Assembly (NCBI GenBank): GCA_947172415.1
Contig: OX359201.1
Coordinates: 558,001-622,000, forward strand
Reading direction: 5' to 3'
Length of the DNA: 64,000 nt
Source: Chondrosia reniformis
Taxonomy: Eukaryota; Porifera; Demospongiae; Chondrillida; Chondrillidae
Part shown: positions 46,401-57,500 of the stretch, in pieces
How positions within the stretch are numbered: position 1 is the stretch's first letter
Layout: each line of letters begins with the position of its first letter
Notes under the pieces: generated by a model
What the model saw: only the letters and a program-made list of their open reading frames with translations
What the model was told of the DNA's origin: nothing
Databases searched by the model: none
Translations under genes and position numbers: made by a program

Positions 46401-48048
46401 ATGTAGTTGATTTACGTAATATATACGTACATATGCCATGTTTACTAAATGTAGTAATTGCCTTCAAGAGCTGCTGGTAGATGCAAATAAATGGATCAAT
46501 TCTTTGATAAATGTCATCAATAGCAAGGATGCTCAGCTCACGGAAGAGGTATACACATGTTTGTAATAAAATTAATATATATATATATACGTACGTACGT
46601 ATATAGCTATATGTACGTATATAGTCATATTATATTATAGCAAGGAAATTTTCAAAGGGAATGATTTTCAAGGATTCCTTTTTATTGCAAACATTTCTAG
46701 CTCAATATTGTATCGCATAAATAATAGCAGGGAATCCTTTAATATTAAAGTAAAAAATATGGAAGAGCCTTTCCATGAAAATGTATTCACACAAATATTT
46801 CCTGCTATATGATATAATGTACATGTATGTCTTACCTCTAAAGGTTGAGAAGATGCACTTACTGCTGACACAGTGGATGGTAGACCTCATGCTGCACATG
46901 ACCAAGTCGCCCGAGGATGAAGAGTTTGTGCAGTTTCTTGGAAATGTGGAACTTCCTACGCACACTTCTCTTCGTAGCAGATCTAATTTCTTGATGGACA
47001 AAATGACAGATTTCACACAAAATCTGGTCAAATGTTGTGAAGACATAGTTCACACTGGAGCAGCCCAACAACGTCAGCAGGAAGGACAGGGCATGGATGT
47101 AGAAATGAGAGACTTAAAGAGGATGGAGGTACTTTAAACAGTAATATATACGTAGAGTCCATTTGCTATAACATATATATACGTATGTAATATAGATTTG
47201 ATTTGTTATATAATTCTAGCTTGAGTCTAAAGAGTGGACAAAAGGTGTTCAATTGTTGCTAAAAGAGGTACTAGAAGATGCCATTCTACAGCCTCCTGCT
47301 ACTCCACTGAAGGAGACTGAAGGACTGAGCAAGAGAGAGGAGTCGCAGCAGGACACTAGAGCGTCCATGATGGATGCTGTGGAGTCAGAGTGTGAAGTAG
47401 TGTTTGTCATCGGAGAAGACAGCAATGTTCACAAGAAATCTCTTTTTGACGTTTGTAACTCATCTACAGCAGTGAGTTATAGAAGAAATGATTTGCTAAC
47501 ACTGAATGTCACATGACATCACATGTTATATTACACCAACCTTGTAGGTCGAAGAGTCTGAAGGAAATAATACACCACTATCCAGATCAGGGGAATTTCC
47601 CACAGATGATGGTTAGATAATTACACACACATGCACACATGCATAATACATATATACGTATGTATCTTTCATGTTTATGATGTACATATACGTGTAATGG
47701 TGTGTATGTGTAGACATTCCTGCATTGCCAGAAAATTCTCTTCCCAAACCTGAAGATTTAATTTTGGAATTGGATCAAGTTGAGCAAAAGTTAAAGTGAG
47801 AATCATTTAGTAATATTAGACAGAACATTTACTCTAGCTAGCAGCATCTCCTCCTTCTTAGAGAAAAGGAGACAGCTTATGAGCAACTGGAAATGAAAAC
47901 AGCTCTAGCAGAGAGGCACCTTCAATCTGCTCAACAACAGATCTCCTCATTGCAAGCAGAAACCCAACGTCTTCAGACACTCTTGGAAGAGAGTACTAAA
48001 ATGCAAACACTTCAAAAACCTAAGAAACGAACAAATAAGAGAAATTAA
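40268..48048 (+). CDS. AXDND1: AXDND1-like axonemal dynein light-chain-domain protein (27 exons)
   Basis: Twenty-seven exons join in phase to about 983 residues; human AXDND1 is close to 1,010. The family is linked to cilia/sperm flagella. Exons: 40268-40417, 40582-40686, 40918-41027, 41355-41418, 41780-41859, 41980-42036, 42194-42230, 42314-42463, 42658-42752, 42944-43036, 43282-43348, 43496-43533, 43794-43855, 43997-44055, 44348-44461, 44637-44732, 44821-44885, 45050-45131, 45313-45635, 45839-45904, 46237-46311, 46455-46548, 46844-47128, 47220-47471, 47548-47611, 47714-47795, 47862-48048. Characteristic parts are SEFHIVKHPGVHGVEY and YCIKPEEHPKHMTTFPSL, then LMLEKAGVLE, and long coiled coils (LHEELLAQRALDRRLTSELM) to a basic end KKRTNKRN-type. 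The family call rests on the FHIVK..GV..EY..DQY pattern and length. Confidence 0.82.
41700..41780 (-). mobile_element. H2 fragment supplying the AXDND1 exon 5 acceptor
   Basis: AGAGCTTTGGATGAAGATGC and ATCCACTGGACCATGTATAG match inverted H2 ends at 4228 and 54928. The pyrimidine run CTCTTTCTTTCTTTCTTATC between them and the final AG (41778-41779) form the 3' splice site of exon 5. Confidence 0.65.
43549..43680 (-). mobile_element. H1 foldback element in AXDND1 intron 12
   Basis: GGATCATCTTTTGACTTATA at 43550 pairs with TATAAGTCGAAGGATGATCC at 43651. Read on the minus strand the loop holds CACTGAAGAAGACC-ATCA-GGGTCAAAATGG, a decayed version of the shared H1 loop. Confidence 0.85.
44212..44332 (+). 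mobile_element. H2 partial copy in AXDND1 intron 14
   Basis: CCTTCATCCAAAGCTCTCTC, TTTAGTTCCCTATAGGCTG and GCATAGCATGTAGGAAAATG match the H2 copy at 8020-8110. Confidence 0.8.
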
Positions 48049-48122
48049 TTATTCTCTAGTGGAAATATAAATGATATTCATGACCTCCCGATTGGGCGTG
48101 TATTGTGTGCAAGTTCTCCAAA

Positions 48123-51100
48123 ATGGGGAGTGGGCCTTCGAGCAGTACAGGCCGAGCGAGGAACGCGCAGTTCGTAGGCTTAAGTAAGAACCCTAAAGCT
48201 ATAGAAGAATGGCGCTCAAAGGCTTCGAGAAACAAAAATGACGACGACACAAACGCAAGTCACTTTATTCGTCCCTTGGCCAAGCGCCTCAGTGTGGATC
48301 CAGCTGCTAGTGTGGGTACCCCTGGCCTCGGCATCAACATTGACCGGGTATTGTCTATGAACAAGGTTGGAATGCATTTCAGTAGCACTATCAAGGTGTA
48401 CGTCGTCAGTAGCCGTCCCAATTTCCTACAAGTAGGTCCAAAATTGGAGCCATTCTATGCCAATAAATGTAAACTCCAATAATTAGAGCTAATACAATAT
48501 TACTTGTGTGTATATTCGTACATATACACTTGAGATACAGCTTAGGATGTGTGCAGCTATAAATAGGTCTCAGTTCTGTTAGTTCGTTAGTTTTTTTATC
48601 TGTGGTTAACTCTATAAAATTATTATTGTATATTCATTTATTCGTGTTTGTTGTTTACATGTAATGTGGGTGTGGGTGAGGCTAGGTCACGTGATGTTGT
48701 TTGATCTGGGAAGGTCGTATAAACTGTCTGGAGGGCAGTAAAGTTTAAAGTTTGCTAAATCACACACTCGTGAGGAAGTAAAGGAGACAATTGCAATTAG
48801 CCTTACAACACGCTTATTACACACTATATACCCTACATTCACTACAATATAGTGAATATCTCTCCCTGTGTATATATGTAACCTGTATAGTGAATATGTC
48901 TCCCTGTGTATATATGTAACCTGTATAGTGAATATGTCTCCCTGTGTATATATGTAACCTGTATAGTGAATATGTCTCCCTGTGTATATATGTAACCTGT
49001 ATAGTGAATATGTCTCCCTGTGTATATATGTAACCTGTATAGTTAATATGTCTCCCTGTGTATATATGTAACCTGTATAGTGAATATCTCTCCCTGTGTA
49101 TATATGTAACCTGTATAGTAAATATGTCTCCCTGTGTATGTAGTAAATATGTCTCCCTGTGTACATATATTCGTACGTAGCCCTGGCAGATGAAGCCTCA
49201 AGTATCAGTGATTGGATCTGGTTTTGTGATAGACAACCATCATATTCTAACTAACGCTCATGTGGTTACAGACTACACAACTGTCAGGGTGAGGAAACAT
49301 GGCCACCCAATGAAGTACTCTGCCAGAGTGTTGGTAAGCAGTTGGATATAGTGCTTCAGCATGATGTTATTAGGAGCTCTAATTGTATTCATTGGTGTAG
49401 TGTATTGGACATGAATGTGATCTAGCTTTGCTGGAAGTAGATGACAAAGACTTTTGGGAAGTAAGTACTGCAGGATTAAGAGCATTTTGAAGTCATTAGG
49501 ACTCCCCAGGGTCACTGATGAAGGGTGGAATATCCAGAAATATGCTGCTGGTCCAGTGAAGGAGAACTCTACCTTCACCAAGACCCTTTAGGTCTCTACT
49601 TTCACAAAATATATACCTTAAGTCATAACTCTAGGTATTCTTGACTATATATGCATATATATTATGTGTTTATATATAAGTGTGATATATATAAGTTTAT
49701 TGAGCAACAATATTGCTGATGAAGACCTACGGGTTGAAACGTTCAATCCCAAAGATTTAATGTTGCTGTTGCTCAATAAACTTCATATATCATCATGATC
49801 GCGACAAATAAACCCTATCACTTCATATATATATAAGTGTATACCTGTTATTTACGTACCCCCTAACATGTAATATATATCTATAGGACCTGGTTCCTGT
49901 TAAAGTTGATAAAGAAGTTCTACCTCAGTTGTATGACAATGTAATGGTCGTAGGCTATCCAATGGTATGTATTATGTCACTGAACTGTGAGTTCACAACT
50001 GATTTGTACACTGTAGCAGTTGTGCCTCTTTTCACCTCTCCCCTCCCCCCTAGGGTGGTGATAACATTTGTGTTACCCGAGGGGTGGTATCAAGGATTAC
50101 CACATTAAAATATGAGCCCAATGCAGCCTTCATAGGCGGACCTGAATTGCTAGCTATTCAGGTGGGTTTCTTAACACTTCTATACACCACTTGATGTTGT
50201 ACTATATATTGCATAACCTACCTGCAGATTGATGTTGTACTATATATTGCATAATCTACCTGCAGATTGATGTTGTACTATATATTGCATAATCTACCTG
50301 CAGATTGATGTTTTACTATATATTGCATAATCTACCTGCAGATTGATGCAGCCATCAATTCCGGGAACTCAGGAGGGTATGATTATTAAGCAATAGTAGC
50401 GTCTCTCTGTACTGATGTATACCATCGTACATGTACACTGTATATACGTCCGTTTGTATGTAAACTATATGTATGTATATACGTACCTACACTTTATATA
50501 CTTATATACTATTGTATATAAACCATTGTACATTCGTATATGTACACCATTGCTGATTGTAGACCTGTGTTCCTGGAGAGTGGTGAGATGGTAGGCGTGG
50601 CATTCTCAGGATTTGCTGGATCAGCTGACAACATTGGCTATGTCATTCCTTGTTGTGTGGTTGCAGTAAGAACTTGACACTCACTCCTCACACCCACTCC
50701 CCTCCACTCTCCCACACACACCCACCCCCCTCCACTCCCCCACACACACCCACTCCCCCCACACACCCACTCCCCTCCACTCTCCCACACACACCCACCC
50801 CCCTCCACTCCCCCACACACACCCACTCCCCTCCACTCTCCCACACACACCCACTCCCCTCCACTCTCCCACACACACCCACTCCCCCACTCCCCTCCAC
50901 TCTCCCACACACACCCACTCCCCTCCACTCTCCCCCACACACCCACTCCTCCACTCCCCTCCACTCTCCCACACACACCCACTCCCCTCCACTCTCCCAC
51001 ACACCCACTCCCCTCCACTCTCCCACACACACCCACTCTCCTCCACTCCCCCACTCCCCTCCACTCCCCACTCCCCTCCACCTTCCCCCACACACCCACT

Positions 51101-53075
51101 CCCCTCCACTCCCCCACAAACTCAATATTATTTATATTGCCCTTCCACATTATTATTTTAGAGATTTTTACAAGATTTTTCCAAGAATGGTTGCTTTTCT
51201 GGTATCTCTGAACTTGGCTTTCACTATCAGGTTATTAAACACTTGTTCCAAAAACTGCTTACATGATATGAACCAATTCATTGCTTCTGTGTCCTCAGTG
51301 GATGGAGAACTGTGATCTGAAGGCTTCCATGCGAATGTCACCCCAGCAGAGTGGTATTCTCATATCAAACCTGCCTCCACTGGCCATCCAAGCAAAGGTA
51401 ATAGATAGCACAAACCACAACTATTATTTTACATCAGCTTGTAGAGGAAATCAAGAAGAAGCAACTGTTAGCAATCAGGCTCCAGTTGCTATACAGTTAT
51501 GGGCTCAATTATTGCTCAATGGCTGGTTGCACAATCACTAAAGAGCAATAAACACACATCCATCCTCTTCAAACCTTCTTGACTGCAATGCTTGCATCCC
51601 TTCTCAGTTCCTTCAAAAGCATGATGTGATCCTTCAGCTCTCAGGAGTGGTAATTGGTGACGATGGTACAATTCCTCTGAGAGAAGGGGAGAGAGTCAGC
51701 CTTGAATATCTTATCAGCAACCATCCGGTTGGAGAGACTGTAGAAATCAAATTTCTGAGAGGTGGAAAGGTGACATAGTATGACCAGATGTCATGTGATT
51801 GTCATGTGATCATGATCCCATCACTTTAGTTGCAAACTATTCAATGTCCAATGGGTCCACTCCAAAGAATTGTACCAAGGTCATATGACCATGGAGCATT
51901 GCCAAGGTAACCAATCTACAAACATATTAATTGCTTTGATTAATTAATTAAGGCAGTCCTGTTTATGTCTAGTTATTACATCATTGGTGGATTGGTGTTT
52001 TCCCCAATGACATCAGGACTACTATTTTCAGCCACAGATGACCTCACTGAAGAAGGTATACCTTCTACACATTCACACAAGTACTCTCTGCAGTATTGCG
52101 TAAGAATAGGGTCTGATTTCATCAGACTCTACTGGCCACATGAGTCTTGTAAGAGAAGTATTCCTCTGAAATATCAAGTTTACATGCTTATCAATCAATG
52201 AATGTGGTCATTAGCAATCCATCCTAAATTTACAAACATTAGTAATTTCAACATATTATATTATACAGTATATTATATATATCCATATAGGTATTGTATA
52301 TATTTAATACAATGTCTAATAACCAACCTAGAATACCACTTCGTGATTCCATAAACATAGGTAATATTATATTCTCAACATGCTACTCTCTGCAGTATTG
52401 TGTAAGAATATGGCCTGATTTCATCACTATAGCTTGGCAAGCCTGTAGAAAACCCAAGCAAAAACAAGATGAGGAGTTGGTCATACTGCTCTCAATTCTG
52501 TCTCATACTATCAATGATGGCTACTATATTGCAAAGTTGCCTCTGTAAGTATTAATCACATGATTGTCACATGACCTTCTGTGAGCTGTTCTATTGTTGA
52601 ACTCAGATTGGAAAAGGTTAATGGTAAGAAAATCAGAAATTTGAGGCAACTGAAGCAAGAGGTAGAAAAGGTTCGAAATGGATTTCTTAAATTTGAAGTA
52701 AGTATTGGAATAAGGATTTATTTATTATGGTGTGTTGAATGCGTGCATATTATACTGAATTCTGCAGTTCACTAATCACTTCACTATAATCCTTGATTCA
52801 GCAAAGTGTTGCGATTCTTCAGAGGAGATTCTTCGTACATATGCAATTCCATACTACTGTTCACCTGATCTCAATGTAAGCTCCACACAGACAACTTGAA
52901 ATTATGAAGGAATTCATATATAATTAATTACTGCCACACTTTAAGCTGAATGGGTCCTTGATCGTAATTTACTGTTGTATTGTTCCATTTGTAGGACAAG
53001 CAGATTATTCAGCCGGCTCCCAGCATTACACTCAGCACATTCTCCCTCTCAACTACACAAAGCTATAACTCTTAA
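48123..53075 (+). CDS. Deg9-like HtrA/DegP serine protease (16 exons)
   Basis: Sixteen exons join in phase to about 575 residues: 48123-48431, 49181-49333, 49401-49460, 49887-49964, 50054-50161, 50342-50376, 50563-50665, 51162-51230, 51299-51397, 51608-51769, 51830-51906, 51973-52055, 52433-52544, 52607-52697, 52768-52875, 52995-53075. This is a trypsin-like protease with the HtrA triad: His in LTNAHVVTDYTTV, Asp in CDLALLEV, Ser in INSGNSGGPVF. A PDZ domain follows (GILISNLPP; DVILQLSGVVIGDDGTIPLR) and then the long C-terminal region typical of plant protease Do-like 9 (LPSYYIIGGLVFSPMT; EELVILLSILSHTINDGY; VNGKKIRNLRQLKQE). The N-terminus MGSGPSSS could be myristoylated, and no transit peptide is obvious. 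Substrates unknown. Animal HtrA1-4/HTRA2 lack this C-terminal extension. Confidence 0.9.
48845..49162. repeat. 38-bp tandem repeat, about 8 copies, protease intron 1
   Basis: The unit is CCTGTATAGTGAATATGTCT followed by CCCTGTGTATATATGTAA. The last two copies are shortened. It ends within 20 bases of the exon 2 acceptor at 49180. Confidence 0.93.
49495..49592 (+). mobile_element. H2 partial copy in protease intron 3
   Basis: AGGACTCCCCAGGGTCACTG, ATGAAGGGTGGAATATCCAG and GGTCCAGTGAAGGAGAACTC correspond to the left half of H2 at 7915-7990. Confidence 0.75.
49684..49797 (+). mobile_element. Foldback element with structured loop, protease intron 3
   Basis: AAGTTTATTGAGCAACAATA at 49691 pairs with GTTGCTCAATAAACTT at 49769. 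The loop contains CTGATGAAGACC-TACG-GGTTGAAACG, the best-preserved version in the window of the loop motif shared by the foldback families. Confidence 0.85.
50218..50346. repeat. About 39-bp tandem repeat duplicating a 3' splice site
   Basis: CCTACCTGCAGATTGATGTT followed by GTACTATATATTGCATAAT is repeated three times. The fourth CTGCAGATTGATG is the real acceptor and start of exon 6 (50342). Upstream copies lead to an early TAA if used. Confidence 0.9.
50690..51114. repeat. C-rich CCCCTCCACTCTCCCACACA repeat, protease intron 7
   Basis: Imperfect 26-29-base units of CCACTCCCCTCCACTCTCCC plus ACACACA fill the intron. Frames of 140-220 codons on both strands (PLHSPTHTHS / EGSGCVWESG) are artefacts. 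Confidence 0.93.
52083..52143 (+). pseudogene. Decayed duplicate of the exon 13 region of the protease
   Basis: TACTCTCTGCAGTATTGCGT and CTGATTTCATCAGACTCTAC match 52383-52435 (CTCTGCAGTATTGTG; CTGATTTCATCACTATAGC). Only the second copy has the ATAG acceptor that joins in phase, so this copy is not used in my model. Confidence 0.7.
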
Positions 53076-53535
53076 AGCAACATTAGCTAATCCTTTTATA
53101 TAATCGCACAGCAAAACTCAATTTCATTCATTGCTTCCTCATCATCATCACAACTATATTTTCATTCATAATTCATTCATTACTTAAGTAAACCTGAATA
53201 GGGGAAATTTTATACATCAAAATTTCTACAACTCATTGGAGTTGAATTAGTGTTGTAACTCTGTCAAACAGGTATGTATGTATAAAGCTTGTCAACATTC
53301 ACAGATATAAGGCATTTCCCAATTCAATTCAGTAATCTTATTTAGGCTGGGAAATGTAATATAACTAAATGTACAGATTACTGGTATATGAACTTAATAT
53401 ATGGTAAAATAATGTTTCATGTCTAAACAATAATACAAATTTAAAATCAAAAACACTAAAACCAATAATTAACAACAAATCTCCATAATTTACAATATAC
53501 AGCGCATCTATCAAGTACATACGTGTACATACAGA
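53076..53535. other. 3' spacer between convergent protease and TMEM203-like genes
   Basis: AT-rich spacer with no coding frame. It should hold both polyadenylation regions. Confidence 0.5.
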
Positions 53536-54012
53536 CTACATGCAATCCAGTTCATCTTCGTATTCATTATTGTCTTCTGGGAGCTTTATGACAAGCAACC
53601 GTGGTAAAGAGACAGCCAAAAGCGACAAAAGCAGTCCACCAGAAGCCTCAACTAGTACTACGTTCTCCTCCGTCTCGTTGTCAAGGTAAGAGCTAACGGA
53701 ATATTCGAACCAAAAAAGAGAACCAAGGATCAGAAAGGAGGTCGCTTGATTAAAAATCATCCAATACATCTTCCTCCGCGAAGGTTTATAAAATATACAA
53801 AGCCTTGATAGCAGCATTAAAAAGAAGTAGAGATGACACCCGCAAGAGACGAACAGAGGTGTGAAAACTACGCTCCAGTTTGTGAACAACAAGCCCTCCA
53901 TCTTCAGAGTAGCCAGTATCACGGATAGACAACCTCCTAACGCGTGAAGACTCCACTCAAACGGTCCAATGCCCGTCCAGGCGAATATAGCATCCACAGA
54001 GGCGATGGGCAT
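53536..54012 (-). CDS. TMEM203: TMEM203-like multi-pass membrane protein (158 aa)
   Basis: One intronless frame with four hydrophobic spans, near residues 20-37, 42-70, 80-100 and 120-140. The pattern FEWSLHALGGCLSVILATLK followed by M-EGLLFTNWSVVFTPLFVS matches TMEM203 (human FEIFVHLLALLVFSVLLALR ... GLVPGLSWWNVFVPFF). TMEM203 is a small ER membrane protein connected with calcium homeostasis and STING. This copy is about 20 residues longer, with an acidic tail (LPEDNNEYEDELDCM). The family call rests on one conserved half, so moderate confidence. Confidence 0.7.
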   Translation of the reverse strand: MPIASVDAIFAWTGIGPFEWSLHALGGCLSVILATLKMEGLLFTNWSVVFTPLFVSCGCHLYFFLMLLSRLCIFYKPSRRKMYWMIFNQATSFLILGSLFWFEYSVSSYLDNETEENVVLVEASGGLLLSLLAVSLPRLLVIKLPEDNNEYEDELDCM

Positions 54013-54563
54013 CTTTCACGTGAAATGAGCCATATGACATGGGGATTCCCCTAATCTCTTAAATGATTTTACTTTGAGATATTAGTATGCAAATTACATG
54101 GAGTACTATAGCTAGTGGTATATGAAAGTACGAATTATATAGCAGTGGCCATGGGGACGGTATATAGTGCTGTAACAGTAATTGTAAACTCCATTTCTCA
54201 CCAAGTACGTTTTAAATTTTCAAGGCTCAGTTTTTGCTAAAATGCGTATTAATATAAATATAGGAGATGAACTTCTTTTATTCATTTAGACATAGTTATT
54301 AGTTATTATTGCATGCACTCAATATAAGGACAACTCCATATAAGGACAAAACCTGTTATGCCATGGTGTCCCTATATGGAGAGCCTACTGTATAGTTATG
54401 TCCCTTCCAATTCTGGTCAATCATTGGTAGCTCTGTATTTCACTGGCTGTACCACATCTCAATCAAACCATAAAGTTTTATGATACAAACATTTTGTCAA
54501 CACAACTGATTGTGCAGGTATAAATACATACAACTCATGTACACTGTCAGTGAAATGCTTTGT
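54013..54563. other. Spacer upstream of TMEM203-like and downstream of the USP gene
   Basis: AT-rich, with ATATAAGGACAACTCCATAT near 54322 and a related ATGGTGTCCCTATATGGAG at 54362 that form an imperfect inverted pair. No gene is seen. Confidence 0.45.
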
Positions 54564-57500
54564 TTATGACTTTGGAATAGGGTATGGTCTACTTGTAATG
54601 ACAGGGTCTCCCCCATAATTCTGATGGAGAAAATTCCAGCATGTTTCACTAATACGATGGTATTGATTGGAATCTATGGAGATGTTGAAAGAGAGAAATA
54701 CAAGTGAAAAGAGACATTAGCTATATTCAAAGTACAAAGCTCATAGCAAACAATTATATTACATGAAAAACAAATTTTAAGAGATATTTCAAAGGGAATT
54801 AATATGCTATTAAGCGGTGAAAAATGAAAGTATTCAACAATGGACTATAAGTATATTGACTGAATAATCTGAAACACCATTTTCCCACATGTCTACTTCT
54901 ATTCTACAGTAGAAAGCCTACATATACAAAGTGAGAGCTTTGGATGAGGATACAAGAGTCTTTTCTTTATTCTTCTGCTCCACTGGGCCAGACAGCTTTT
55001 TCTGGGAATACCACCCTTCATCAGTGACCCTGGAAGTCTTCTGGAAGTTCCATAGATTCTTAGCTCTCGATGAGAGAATATATTAAAATTGCGAATTGTA
55101 ACACAAAGGCTCTTCCATAATACTAACCTCTAGTTAGATACATCTTTCCATCATGTATGGTTAATAGCGTCTTATTATCAATTGGTCCAGGTGGACCATC
55201 ATCTAAATGAGACCATTGTAATATACGTATGTACATCATATACTATTAGCACAAGCTGCATATATATAAGATAAGGCAAACCACAAGTATAGTTGAAGAA
55301 GTAAGATGACAGGGATCTCCTCCTTATACTTGTGGAACCATACACATGTCATAAGGAGTGTCTTACGTACATATTGTTCGACTCTTTAGAAACTTTCTCC
55401 AGTTCGAGACCCAATCCTCAGTAATGAAATGGGTTTCCGGTTCTCTACAACTCTGGAGCTGTAATAAATGAGGAACGTTTATACTTGCACAGCAACCATA
55501 GCAACTGATACACCTTACCCTCTGTATCTCCTCTCGTTCCTGCTTTCGTTTGGACTCCAAGTGACCATAATACTCCTATATAAAATGTAAGCTTCAATAT
55601 AGTATAGTATATAGATAATATGCCTAGGTATATATATAAATGATTTAATGCAATGCAATTTACACTACATTATATAAGTATGTACTCCTATATAAAGAGA
55701 ACTTTGTTTTGATATAAATACGTATGTATAAAAGAGGGATGACTTTGTTGAGAATTAAAATTATCAAACAACTGTTGCCTATTTGTGTGAAACTTACCTG
55801 ACACTGCCCACACACGTGAAGGTCCAGTACCAGAGGACAACTACCAAACCTAAACAAACAAACAAACAAACAAACATGTCAACAACAGATAGTAACATTA
55901 GCATTATATATATGTATATATGCGTAAAATCTTAATTTCCTGTATTTTTTTATTGAATATATTTAATGTGAGCTCTTTATCTAGTAGTTCCTCCCCCAGC
56001 ACAGAAACAGTTGAAAGAGATTTTTAGCTATTTCTGCAAAAGTACCTTTCTGAAAGTTTCTGCCATGCAGCCATTGGTATGTGTTCAATAATGTGGGGAA
56101 AATCCTTCCTATTAACTGTGGGCAGGATTGCTATAAATGTAAAACATGTACACACAAGCATTAGCAGCTGAGATGTACAAAATCCCAGATAGACAGCCCC
56201 TCCACCCACCTCCATGTTTGCAGATATAGTCATATTGAAACAGAGGGCCTGGATCGGAGGCATTGCGCAATAGTGTCATCCAGTGCTTTGAGATACAACA
56301 GAATGTGGTGTCATTCTGTCCATCAGAAGCTTTCTGATCCGACTGAGTGCGAGGGAAACACCGATAAAATGGGAAAGTCTTTGACACATAAAATAACTCA
56401 TGCTACAAATTGCACTTGATACAACAAAATTATATAGACAATCATAATAGAATAAGGATTTCTTCTAACTGCATCGAACTTATCTCTAAAAAATACTAAA
56501 TAATATTACCATGCCATACCTACTGTATATGTATGTACATATTTAGATCAGTGTCCTGCTGACCTATACGTATATGTATGTACATATTTAGATCAGTGTC
56601 CTGCTGACCTCATTAAAACTGATGTCTCTGAGGAGGGTTGCCTTTTCATCTTGTTGGCTGAGAGTCAACTTTTTCTTGTAAAAGAGCAGATAAGCCTGTT
56701 TGGCTGCAACCTCATCAGTTGATACTGTAATGAGGTGAGCAATACAACAATAATATATGTATATATCTATGTACATATGTAAGTGAATATAATCCTTAGA
56801 CTCCTACGTACTCTGTACATTGACTTTAAGGATATACATAGAGGAGAATTTAAGAATACAAAGACTCCCAGGATCACCAACTAAGCTTTCTGGACCAGTG
56901 AAAAATTAGTATCCTCATCCAAAGCTCTATAGGATTTCCCCAAGTAGTAAGTCTAGGAAAAAGTCTATTTGTCTTAATTAGCCTCATAATGGTGAATATT
57001 CAATTATACACGTATCTAATATATTGTCCATTCAAACAGGTGGTACACAGTTCAAAGTTCAAAGGTTCTTTACTGGGATGAATGTATGTATGTATGCTTC
57101 TCACCTTCATAGACCTCATTATCATCGTACTTGTACCATGTCGTCAGGTCACCATTTTTAGCATACGCCACATAATGACCAACTACAACAACAAAATTTG
57201 ATAGGAAGATGTACGTACGTACATCAATCAACTAATCATATTCCAATCTATCTCTCTCCTTTCCCTTCCTCCTTCTCTTTCCTCCCTCCTTCCTCTCTCT
57301 CATCCCTCCTCTCTCTCCTCCCTCCTTCCTCTCCCTCCTCCCTCCTTCCTCTCTCTCCTCCCTCCTTCCTCTCTCTCCTCCCTCCTCCCCCACTGACCAC
57401 AACATGGCCACAGGCTGTTCACATACAGAAGAAGAAGCTACTCACAGTTAGGTTCTCCCATGTGAGTCACAACTGAAATGAGCTCATAGGTGACTTCAGT

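Noticed and set aside
48687-49166. 159-codon minus ORF with YTGRH repeats
   Set aside because: It translates the 38-bp intron repeat; the protease exon phases on the plus strand account for this region as intron.
50638-51315. Long proline/histidine and glycine/tryptophan ORFs
   Set aside because: They are translations of a C-rich intron repeat; only bases 50563-50665 and 51162-51230 are exons of the protease.
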